Below are positions 1 through 6,890 of a stretch of 10,100 bases of DNA, piece by piece; position 1 is the first letter of the stretch; every line of letters begins with the position of its first letter. A program made the translations under genes and the position numbers. Below the pieces are notes generated by a model. That model saw only the letters and a program-made list of their open reading frames with translations. It searched no databases and was not told where the DNA came from. The DNA is from Armatimonadota bacterium (lineage in GTDB: Bacteria; Armatimonadota; UBA10988; DTZQ01), in contig DTZQ01000237.1 in the NCBI GenBank assembly GCA_012961305.1, positions 1-10,100 on the forward strand, in the 5' to 3' direction.

Positions 1-1890
1 ATGGCTTTGGAGAGCGAATTGCGGGAAAAATTAGCGCGCGCCTATTTAGATGCTTTGATTACGGATTACCTTATCCAGGCCGGGGAGCCGGTAAAAACGG
101 TAGATTTGGTCCGGGCGGTAGGGGAGGATTTTGGCCTGGGGGTACGGCTCATCCGGGATGAACTGTCCCACTCTCCCCGACTGGTGTTCGTGGACCGGCG
201 CTGGGATTTGAGCCTGCGCCGTGAACTTTTGAGCCGGTCTGTAGATGGTTTCATCCGACACTTTCTGCGGGAACATGGCAAACCGGTGAGTGTTTCCCAA
301 TTGGCCCAGGAATTGGCTCGGGTGCGGGGACATTTACCAGAGCATTACTATTCTATTGTGGAACGATTGGTAGAGACTCGTCAGGACTATTTCATAACTA
401 CTTCCGGCTTATGCGGTCTTTCCGAATGGTTGGGCGAGTTGGAAGTAGAGGATGAGGAGGAATTCCGTCGTCGTAACTTCTTTTTGACCGACCTGGACCC
501 TGAAGCCGAATTGTCCGGGGTAAACCTGAAAAGGATTGCCCGGCTTAAATCTCCTCTTCGCGCTGCCCAGAAAGTTTTGCAAGAAGCCAAACGGCCGGTA
601 CATCACCAAGTATTAGTTTACGCCCTGTGGAAGACCTTAGGGGTTACCATTGATTCTCTGGAACTGTTTGAGTTATTGCTGGAGGAGGAGCAGGTGGCTC
701 TGTTACCCGGTCCCATGTGGAGCGATGTCTCTTTGTTGGAGGAGTTGGCCGAAACTCTGCTGGAGATGTCCTTAGAATTAGAGGAAGCCACGGTCGTGGA
801 GCAGAAGGAAATTGACCTGGATGCTGTGTTGGCGGAAAAGCCGTCGCCAGAGGAGGTTCCTTTTACCCTTTCCCCAGAGGACTTGGAGGAAATCGTTCGT
901 ACCCTCGAGGAAGCGGGCAAACCGGTGCCTTTGCCCGACTTGGTCACGGAGGTCTTGGAACTATTTCCGGGCGATGAGCACTATCGGGCTGCTCTGAGGG
1001 GGGTACAACAGCATCTTTCCCAAGACCCGCGCTTTCTGGAACTTAGCGACCATCATTGGCATCTGCGGGCTTTCCTCCCTCCCACACTTTATCGCGTGCC
1101 CGTGACCTTGGAACTGTCGCCCATTCAGGTACGTACCCTTGCCGGGGAGTTAGTGGACGCTCCCCTGAGCGACGAGGGTTTGGAGGGCTTATTGGCCTTA
1201 GAGGTTCATGCTCCGGACCTGGAGGACATTGGCGAAGAGGGGGAAGTGGGCGAAATTCGGGCGGGGGTTAAACTGGTGGAGAGGGCCCGTTATGTGACTA
1301 ACTATCGGCATTTTGTATCTGGCACCCTGAAGGTGCGAAAAATTGACCGGGGCGTTTTCCCACCAGAGCCTGACCTCCTGCAAGTTACCGCCCAGGATGC
1401 CGAAACGGGTGAAACTTTCCAACTATGGCTTAACAACCAGACAGGGCTGTTGTGTGGGCTGGACGTTTGGTACAATGCGCGCCAATTGCACCCGGCGGGC
1501 CAGATTTTCTTTTTAGAAGTTGCCGAGGAACCGGGGAGGTGGATTATTTCCACCCAAGGAGAAATGGACCCCTTCTTGTTCATTCCGCCGGAGCGATTGG
1601 AGGAACTGTTGGTCCTGCGCACGGAATTGGAGCATGAGGCCCAAGTATCGGCCCTGGAAATCATGCGCCAAGTTATGGCCAGTGGGGAGCCTTTTTCCTT
1701 CCGCCGGCTGTACGTGGAAACTAACTTGGTCCGGCGGGTCTCCAAGCGCATTATCGCTTCTAATCTCAGTTCTTACCCCTGCTTCTCCCTGGCCCAGCAG
1801 GAGGAAAACCTGTGGGTGTATGAGGAGAAAAAGGCCCATCGGACGCGCTCCCCGGCTAAGAAAAAGTTTATTTTGGAGGAGGAAACATGA
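1..1890 (+). CDS. Unrecognised protein with about five winged-helix (HARE-HTH-like) modules
   Basis: I do not recognise this 629-aa protein by name. It contains about five spaced copies of one module: a helix, a turn reading G-K/E-P-V, a second helical pair, then a short beta wing with an aromatic end. Approximate residues are 11-71 (GEPV at 28; wing SPRLVFVDRRWDL), 78-143 (GKPV at 93), 183-241 (KRPV at 197), 291-355 (GKPV at 306; wing DPRFLELSDHHWHL) and 547-607 (GEPF at 562; wing ending ENLWVY). The G-K-P then D-P-R-F pattern resembles HARE-HTH winged helices, as in RNA polymerase delta subunit and some restriction enzymes. Residues 245-290 are acidic and helical. Residues 362-540 look like a separate beta-rich domain. 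The C-terminal tail is basic (KKAHRTRSPAKKK). There is no signal peptide or membrane segment, so it is probably cytoplasmic and may bind nucleic acid or RNA polymerase; that role is inference. It overlaps gltX by 4 bp. The ATG is base 1 of the window, so its ribosome site is unseen and a start further upstream cannot be excluded. Confidence 0.85.
   Translation: MALESELREKLARAYLDALITDYLIQAGEPVKTVDLVRAVGEDFGLGVRLIRDELSHSPRLVFVDRRWDLSLRRELLSRSVDGFIRHFLREHGKPVSVSQLAQELARVRGHLPEHYYSIVERLVETRQDYFITTSGLCGLSEWLGELEVEDEEEFRRRNFFLTDLDPEAELSGVNLKRIARLKSPLRAAQKVLQEAKRPVHHQVLVYALWKTLGVTIDSLELFELLLEEEQVALLPGPMWSDVSLLEELAETLLEMSLELEEATVVEQKEIDLDAVLAEKPSPEEVPFTLSPEDLEEIVRTLEEAGKPVPLPDLVTEVLELFPGDEHYRAALRGVQQHLSQDPRFLELSDHHWHLRAFLPPTLYRVPVTLELSPIQVRTLAGELVDAPLSDEGLEGLLALEVHAPDLEDIGEEGEVGEIRAGVKLVERARYVTNYRHFVSGTLKVRKIDRGVFPPEPDLLQVTAQDAETGETFQLWLNNQTGLLCGLDVWYNARQLHPAGQIFFLEVAEEPGRWIISTQGEMDPFLFIPPERLEELLVLRTELEHEAQVSALEIMRQVMASGEPFSFRRLYVETNLVRRVSKRIIASNLSSYPCFSLAQQEENLWVYEEKKAHRTRSPAKKKFILEEET
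1875..1882 (+). promoter_or_regulatory. Ribosome binding site for gltX
   Basis: GGAGGAGG lies 4 nt before the gltX ATG at 1887, inside the last codons of the upstream gene. It fixes the gltX start and gives the downstream gene its own strong initiation site despite the ATGA overlap. Confidence 0.8.
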
Positions 1891-3392
1891 GTGCCAACCG
1901 GTCCGTTAGGGTGCGCATGGCCCCTTCCCCGACAGGTATGTTCCATGTGGGCAGTGCTCACACTGCTTTGTTCAATTGGTTATTTGCACGTCATCACGGC
2001 GGAGTGTTCATCCTCCGCATAGAGGACACTGACCGCGAACGTTCCACCCCGGAGGCAGTAAAAACCATTTTGGACGGCCTGCGCTGGCTGGGTTTAGACT
2101 GGGACGAGGGTCCGGAAGTGGGCGGCCCCCATGCTCCTTATTTCCAATCCCAACGCCGCGCGCGTTACCAGCAGGCGGCCCAGGAACTGCTGGCCCGGGG
2201 ACTGGCCTACCGCTGTTATACCACCCCGGAAGAATTGGAACAAATGCGGGCTCAACAGCGAGCCCGAGGCATTAAATCCCCTAAATATGACCGCCGACAT
2301 CGCGACTTAACCCCGCAACAGGAACGGGCTTTTCAGGCCGAGGGCAGACAACCCGTAGTGCGTTTTAAGACCCCCCTGACCGGCAAAACGGGCTTTACAG
2401 ACCTCATTCGCGGACCTATTAGGGTGGACAATCGAGAGTTAGACGATTTTGTCCTGCTCAAGGCCAACGGCGACCCAACCTACAACTTTGCGGTGGTGGT
2501 AGATGATATGGACATGCAAATCACCCACGTCATTCGGGGAGAAGACCATATTTCCAACACTCCCAAACAACTTCTCCTCTGGCGGGCTTTCGGGGCCACT
2601 CCCCCTCAGTTTGCCCACCTTCCCCTACTTTTGGGCCCCGACCGACGCAAACTGTCCAAGCGCCATGGAGCAGTTAACCTCTTAGATTATGCCGCGCAGG
2701 GTTATCTTCCAGAGGCCATGTTCAACTTTTTGGCTCTCATCGGTTGGTCCCCTGGGGGTGGGGAGACCCAGGAAATCTTTCGCCGCGAGGAACTCGTGGC
2801 CCGCTTCCGTTTGGACCAGGTGGCTAAGGCTGGGGCGGTCTTTGACCTACGGAAATTGGACGCCATCAACGCGGTGTACCTGCGACGGCTGTCAGTGACA
2901 GAATTGACGGAACTTTGTTTGCCTTATCTGCGCCGGGCAGGATTAGTGGACGAAACTTTAACCCCGGGGGAGCGAGAGTGGTTAGAGCAGGTGATGGCTC
3001 TGGAACAGGAGCGCCTCAAGCGACTGGAGGAGATAGTGGATTTCACCCGCTTCTTCTTTGGCGAGGAAGTGGAAATCGAAGAGCGTGCCCGACGCCAATG
3101 GCTGACCAGACCGGGAACTGCGGACCTCTTAGCCACTTTACATGCCCGCTTGGCCGCTCTTACCTCCTTCACCGCGGCAGACATAGAGAAAGTGGTGCGG
3201 GGGTTGGCAGAGGAGCGCGGTCTCAGCGCGGCCAAAGTCATTCATCCCACCCGGGTAGCGGTTACTGGTCGTACTGTGGGCCCGGGTCTGTTTGAATTGA
3301 TGGAGGTGTTAGGCCAGGAACGATGTTCTCGGCGACTACAAGCCGCCGTAGCCGTGGCCAAGGGCGGTGGTCTCAAAGGAGGTTACTCATGA
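1887..3392 (+). CDS. gltX: Glutamate--tRNA ligase (GluRS), class I
   Basis: This enzyme charges tRNA-Glu with glutamate using ATP, in the cytoplasm. The protein is 501 aa, a normal bacterial length. The class I HIGH motif appears as FHVGSAHT (residues 19-26) after APSPTG. The family signature RIEDTDRERS is at 44-53. The KMSKS loop reads KLSKR at 255-259. The Rossmann catalytic core spans roughly 8-310, and the helical anticodon-binding half covers about 330-490. The zinc-site region has only one cysteine (C110, in YRCYTTPEE), so the four-ligand zinc knuckle of E. coli GluRS appears to be absent, as in many GluRS. An arginine at 376 (in EQERLKRL) seems to align with T. thermophilus Arg358, which reads tRNA base 36; that alignment was made by eye and only hints at a discriminating enzyme. 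The gene overlaps its neighbours by 4 bp at both ends (ATGA), so it is probably in a three-gene operon. Identification is secure. Confidence 0.98.
   Translation: MSANRSVRVRMAPSPTGMFHVGSAHTALFNWLFARHHGGVFILRIEDTDRERSTPEAVKTILDGLRWLGLDWDEGPEVGGPHAPYFQSQRRARYQQAAQELLARGLAYRCYTTPEELEQMRAQQRARGIKSPKYDRRHRDLTPQQERAFQAEGRQPVVRFKTPLTGKTGFTDLIRGPIRVDNRELDDFVLLKANGDPTYNFAVVVDDMDMQITHVIRGEDHISNTPKQLLLWRAFGATPPQFAHLPLLLGPDRRKLSKRHGAVNLLDYAAQGYLPEAMFNFLALIGWSPGGGETQEIFRREELVARFRLDQVAKAGAVFDLRKLDAINAVYLRRLSVTELTELCLPYLRRAGLVDETLTPGEREWLEQVMALEQERLKRLEEIVDFTRFFFGEEVEIEERARRQWLTRPGTADLLATLHARLAALTSFTAADIEKVVRGLAEERGLSAAKVIHPTRVAVTGRTVGPGLFELMEVLGQERCSRRLQAAVAVAKGGGLKGGYS
3375..3382 (+). promoter_or_regulatory. 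Ribosome binding site for the HEAT-repeat gene
   Basis: AAAGGAGG (followed by T) lies 6 nt before the ATG at 3389. It is close to a perfect anti-16S match and sits within the last gltX codons. It selects 3389 as the start over the in-frame ATG at 3323, which lies well inside gltX and would add 22 arginine- and serine-rich residues before the membrane segment. Confidence 0.85.
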
Positions 3393-6250
3393 AACGAGGT
3401 TGGCGCATTTTTCTCTGGTCAGTGGTGGGATTGGCAGTTTTAATCATTGCCATTATTACTTGGCGGCACGTGCGTATGAACCGCATCATTGCTGGCCTGG
3501 GCAAGCCGGAACTGTCGCGACGGATTGCCAGTGCTCAGCGGTTGATGAAGTTCAAACACGCGACCAAAATCTTGGCTAAGAAACCCCCGGCCGCGCGGGA
3601 CAACGCCGTGTGGGCCTTGGAACAGGTAGCCGATGAAAAAGCCCTGCGGGACATTGTAGCCCTGGCCCGTGATTTGGGAGGGACAGTAGCCCGCCGGACC
3701 GTAGTGCGCTTTGGGGAGCGAGCCGTACTGGCGCTTATTGCTACCCTTCAAAGCGACCCCCGCGAGTACGATGACCGGTTCAAGGCGGCTGCTGCCCGCC
3801 GTTTCGCGGCGGAAATGTTGGGAGAAATTGGCACCTCCCGGGCCGTACCCGCCCTCATTCGTGCTCTGAAAGATACCAGCTTAGAGGTTCGCCTGGCGGC
3901 CGCGGCGGCCTTGGTACGCATTGGCAACCCCCAGGCCCAGGCCCCTCTATGGCATTTCATTGAGCCCTTATTGGGCGTGCTACGGGGAGAATACTACTGC
4001 TGGGCGCGGGTGGATGCGGAGGACCACCTCCTTCGCCGGGAACAGGTGCGGCACAACAATATTTCTCCTTTGCTCAAGGTGAAAATCACTCCCTTGGCGG
4101 AAGCCGAAGAGACGGTGGTGGTGGAAATTCCAGAGGAGGAAGAACTCCTTCGGCCCCTGAGCGCGGAAGAGCAACAACGCTTAGAAGCCGAGCGCATTTT
4201 TCGCCTCACCCAAGAGGAACGACGCCGCATAGCCCAACCGGGGAAGCGGGTGCGCTTCAAGCGAGGGCCCGTGGACCTGGAGGTAACGGGCTTTGAGGCT
4301 GACCTCAATCCTGCGGTAGAGGGACAACCGGTAACTTTCACCGTGCGCTTCAAGAACCACGGCCCAGGAGACATCGGCCTCACCTTCATGGTGGCTCTTT
4401 ACTATGCCGGACCGCGCCCCTTGACCAAGGGCCGTGATACCAGGGCCATGGGCGGTTACGATTTGGTGCGGTTCAGCCGTCATCTGTTCCGGGGCCAAGA
4501 GGGAGAAGTGAAAGTCACCCATCGCTTTACCGGTTTGGAACGCCATCAAATTTGGGCTGCGCAGCAGTTGGGAATCATTGGCGACGATCGGGCAGTACCG
4601 GTTCTCTGTGCGGCCATGCATTCCTTTTCTTGGGCCGTACGCCTTAACGTCCTGGATGCCCTGGGGAAAATCGGAGTTCTGTCTACCACTCGTTCGGCCC
4701 AACGGGCGGCTATCGTGCGCACCCTTATCGAAGCCTTGGGCCATCGGGACAGTATCATTCGCTATCGGGCAGCAGAAAACTTGGGACAAATGCAGGTACA
4801 GACGGCTACTCTCCCCTTGCTGGCTACCCTCAGTGACCCTATCTGGAGTGTCCGCCAAGCTGCCACCCGGGCCCTGGTGGGAACTGTAACGGAGAAGTGG
4901 CTGAATCCGCTGCTGCCGGCCCTTTTAGACCCAGACCCGGCCGTGCGCCTTTCGGCCCTGCGAGTCCTGGAATCCATTTCCTCGCCCCAAGCCACCCAGG
5001 TATTACTGGCCGCTGCCGCCGACCCCAGCCCGGAAGTGCGTCTCTCCGTGGTAGGAGATTTGCTTCTGTATCTCCCCCCTTCCCAGACCATCCCTACTTT
5101 GGTAGGGGCCCTGGGTGACCCTAATCCCCGGGTGCGGGCCGCCGCCGCGAGAACCTTGGCCAAGTTGGCCGTGCCGGAAACAGAAACGGCCCTTATCATG
5201 GCTCTCCAAGACCGCGACGGTGACGTGCGCGAGGCCGCCGCCCAGGCCCTGGGTCGTATCGGTAGTAAGAGTGCCGTGCAGGCTCTCATTGCGGCTTCTG
5301 AGGCTGAGGCAGGTGAGTTTGTGGGAGTTCCTCCCGGGGAGGAGGTGGAAAACCCTGAAGCCTACACCCCTACGGATAAGGATGTACGGGCTGCGGCCAT
5401 TGCAGCGCTGGCCGAAATTGGAGGCCCAGAGGCCCACGAGGCCATTCGCGATGCCCTAAGCGATTCCCATCCTAAAGTTCTGGCCGTGGCCATCCCAGCC
5501 ATTGCGGAATTGGGCGACCGCACCGTAGGGGACCGCCTCATTGAAATCCTCGAAGATGACAAAATGCTCCTCCCCATTCGTTTAGCGGCGGCCCGGGCCA
5601 TTCGCCAGTTGGAAATCGAGGAGGCGGTGGAACCTCTGGTGGACCTACTTAACCATCCTAATTATCAGATGAAAATAGCAGTTTCGGCGGCTTTAGTGGC
5701 CCTTCACGACCGACGGGGGGAAAAGACCCTGCGGGAGCACCTTAAGCATAAGGACGTCAACATCCGCCGAGAAGCAGCCCGAACCATTGCTACCATGGAC
5801 CCGGCTCTTATTCAGGCCATTCGCGGCTTAAAACCCGAGCAACGCGATGGACTGGAAATGATTTTCAAGGATTTGTACCAAGAAGGCCGGGCCGTATATG
5901 AGTTCACTGTGGGGGCTCTGGCGGAACTGGCCAAACTCCCCCAGGCCCACCAGCGCCTCTTACAGGGTTTAACTGACACCCATGTATTGGTACGTGCGGC
6001 CTGTGTGGAAGCCCTTTCTCATTTGAAAAAAGAGCCGGAGTTGGTTCCCCGCCTTGCCGCTTTCTTGGACCCCCAGAAGGAGCCTCAGGAGTTAGTACGT
6101 CAGAAAGCGGTAGAAGCCTTAGCCCGTTTAGAAGCCGTAGAATATCGTTCTCAACTGGAAAAATGTGCCCAGAATGACCCAGCCGAAGAAGTCCGCGAGG
6201 CTGCCCAAAAAGCCCTGCGCGAACTATTACTGGTCGCCCGCCGCCGCTGA
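3389..6250 (+). CDS. Membrane-anchored HEAT-repeat protein with a CARDB-like insert
   Basis: This is a 953-aa protein with no enzymatic motif that I can see. Residues 5-25 form one hydrophobic segment flanked by basic residues (MKRGWR before, WRHVRMNR after). No clear signal peptidase site follows, so it looks like an N-terminal membrane anchor. HEAT/PBS-lyase-type repeats with the pattern D-P-x3-V-R-x2-A-x2-A-L-x2-I-G occupy about 100-195, and then about 385-945, with roughly 14 further units (for example at 483, 514, 577, 608, 725, 788, 864 and 930). Between the two blocks lie an acidic, helical stretch (196-285) and a beta-rich domain (about 294-380) resembling CARDB: VDLEVTGFEADLNP, then GQPVTFTVRFKNHG. 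A loop at 640-665 interrupts the second block. HEAT solenoids are usually protein-binding scaffolds; CARDB domains are typically extracellular adhesion modules, so the bulk of the protein may be outside the membrane. The scaffold role and topology are inference. The ATG overlaps the gltX stop, and the stop is 2 bp from a convergent gene. Confidence 0.9.
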   Translation: MKRGWRIFLWSVVGLAVLIIAIITWRHVRMNRIIAGLGKPELSRRIASAQRLMKFKHATKILAKKPPAARDNAVWALEQVADEKALRDIVALARDLGGTVARRTVVRFGERAVLALIATLQSDPREYDDRFKAAAARRFAAEMLGEIGTSRAVPALIRALKDTSLEVRLAAAAALVRIGNPQAQAPLWHFIEPLLGVLRGEYYCWARVDAEDHLLRREQVRHNNISPLLKVKITPLAEAEETVVVEIPEEEELLRPLSAEEQQRLEAERIFRLTQEERRRIAQPGKRVRFKRGPVDLEVTGFEADLNPAVEGQPVTFTVRFKNHGPGDIGLTFMVALYYAGPRPLTKGRDTRAMGGYDLVRFSRHLFRGQEGEVKVTHRFTGLERHQIWAAQQLGIIGDDRAVPVLCAAMHSFSWAVRLNVLDALGKIGVLSTTRSAQRAAIVRTLIEALGHRDSIIRYRAAENLGQMQVQTATLPLLATLSDPIWSVRQAATRALVGTVTEKWLNPLLPALLDPDPAVRLSALRVLESISSPQATQVLLAAAADPSPEVRLSVVGDLLLYLPPSQTIPTLVGALGDPNPRVRAAAARTLAKLAVPETETALIMALQDRDGDVREAAAQALGRIGSKSAVQALIAASEAEAGEFVGVPPGEEVENPEAYTPTDKDVRAAAIAALAEIGGPEAHEAIRDALSDSHPKVLAVAIPAIAELGDRTVGDRLIEILEDDKMLLPIRLAAARAIRQLEIEEAVEPLVDLLNHPNYQMKIAVSAALVALHDRRGEKTLREHLKHKDVNIRREAARTIATMDPALIQAIRGLKPEQRDGLEMIFKDLYQEGRAVYEFTVGALAELAKLPQAHQRLLQGLTDTHVLVRAACVEALSHLKKEPELVPRLAAFLDPQKEPQELVRQKAVEALARLEAVEYRSQLEKCAQNDPAEEVREAAQKALRELLLVARRR
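4268..4528 (+). other. CARDB-like beta domain inside the HEAT protein
   Basis: These bases encode residues 294-380 of the HEAT-repeat protein. The pattern D-L-x-V-T then P-x-x-G-Q-P-V-T-F-T-V-x-F-K-N-x-G is the usual N-terminal half of CARDB and related Ig-like domains. The C-terminal half is less canonical and runs straight into the next HEAT helix (RHQIWAAQQLGIIG). The assignment was made by eye. Confidence 0.5.
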
Positions 6251-6252
6251 CC

Positions 6253-6717
6253 TCACACCTCTAACCAGCCCTTATCTTCAAACTCCAGGCCCGCGGCCGC
6301 GGCCACTTGTTTTCCAATCTGACCCATATCAGGTTTGTAGGGGCGGTCATCCAGCCGTTCTAAGTGCCCGTCCCGGTGCACTAAGACCAACATACAGCGT
6401 TTCCCCTTCCGGGGGACCCGGTAACAGACCAACTCTAAACGTACAAAATCGTGCAGGGAGAACTGGCGAAGTACTTGGGCCTGATTGCCCAGGGTTCGCT
6501 CGGCCCGAATAGTACCTCCTTGGGGGTTAATTATTAGGTATTCCCGTGGATTGAGCCGCCAGAGCATAATGCCGATTACCAATGAGGGAGTCCCTACGGC
6601 GATACCAATAAGGTTGACCAACACCAGAGACACACTGACCACACCCAGTCCAAACAGAAAGAACACTACTGCCCAGGGGCGATACGATTTTTCCAGTTCA
6701 AAACGCACTTCGGCCAT
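6253..6717 (-). CDS. Small two-helix membrane protein with a PH-like C-terminal domain
   Basis: This is a 154-aa protein of no recognised family. Residues 15-36 and about 38-54 are two adjacent hydrophobic helices with a short turn, so both ends should face the same side of the membrane. The C-terminal part (about 58-150) alternates beta strands and ends in a helix: YLIINPQGG, IRAERTLG, LHDFVRLEL, CMLVLVHRDGHLERL, then a final helix around IGKQVAAAAGLEF. This resembles bacterial PH-like domains of small membrane proteins in which strands end in a single amphipathic helix; that is a pattern match, not an identification. I chose ATG 6717. It has AGGA at 6726-6729 with 8-nt spacing, and the predicted transcript start near 6751 would leave the GTG at 6750 effectively without a leader. 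It is divergent from the helicase and convergent with the HEAT gene, whose stop is 2 bp away. Confidence 0.82.
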   Translation of the reverse strand: MAEVRFELEKSYRPWAVVFFLFGLGVVSVSLVLVNLIGIAVGTPSLVIGIMLWRLNPREYLIINPQGGTIRAERTLGNQAQVLRQFSLHDFVRLELVCYRVPRKGKRCMLVLVHRDGHLERLDDRPYKPDMGQIGKQVAAAAGLEFEDKGWLEV

Positions 6718-6757
6718 ATGGTGCATCCTGCATCCCATCCCACAATGCACAACTTTA

Positions 6758-6786
6758 ATTGTAAATCAAGAAGTGGCATTTGTCAA
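6758..6786 (-). promoter_or_regulatory. Sigma-70-type promoter for the minus-strand membrane protein
   Basis: Reading the minus strand, TTGACA (plus-strand 6781-6786) is followed by exactly 17 bp and then TACAAT (plus-strand 6758-6763). This is one base from full consensus. Transcription should start near 6750-6752, giving a leader of about 33 nt before the ATG at 6717. Confidence 0.75.
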
Positions 6787-6814
6787 CTTAACTGGACCCT
6801 GGCTGCTTCTCCAC

Positions 6815-6843
6815 TTGACAGAGTGCCAGCGTTGGCGTATAAT
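6815..6843 (+). promoter_or_regulatory. Perfect-consensus sigma-70-type promoter for the helicase
   Basis: TTGACA at 6815-6820, a 17-bp spacer, then TATAAT at 6838-6843: a full consensus housekeeping promoter. The start should be near 6850, leaving a purine-rich leader of about 40 nt before the ATG at 6891. The spacer holds a short inverted repeat, GCCA-GCGT-TGGC (6825-6836), which could be an operator half or chance. Confidence 0.85.
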
Positions 6844-6877
6844 GATAGAAGGAGTTATCTATAAGGGAGATGGGGAG

Positions 6878-6882
6878 AGGAG
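6878..6882 (+). promoter_or_regulatory. Ribosome binding site for the helicase
   Basis: AGGAG with 8-nt spacing precedes ATG 6891. The in-frame ATG at 6870 has a purine run touching it directly (AGGGAG at 6864-6869) and another site 15 nt away (AAGGAG at 6849-6854), both poorly spaced. 6891 is therefore the better start. Confidence 0.7.
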
Positions 6883-6890
6883 TCGGGCCT

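Noticed and set aside
3323..3388. Upstream in-frame start for the HEAT-repeat protein
   Set aside because: It would overlap gltX by 70 bp, has no good ribosome site and adds a Ser/Arg-rich leader before the membrane segment. ATG 3389 has AAAGGAGG at 6-nt spacing.
4181..4858. Long minus-strand open frame (225 codons) inside the HEAT gene
   Set aside because: It is a shadow of the plus-strand gene, whose HEAT and CARDB patterns are clear. It has no ribosome site or recognisable protein features.
6288..6313. GC-rich palindrome CCGCGGCCGCGG followed by TTGTTTT as a terminator for the HEAT operon
   Set aside because: It can form only about a 4-bp stem with a 4-nt loop, and the T-rich part is separated from it. 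The palindrome is explained by alanine codons of the minus-strand gene (VAAAAGL).
6870..6890. ATG 6870 as the helicase start
   Set aside because: The purine run touches the ATG directly and the next site is 15 nt away. ATG 6891 has AGGAG at 8 nt, and the protein begins more naturally at MDVNSFL.
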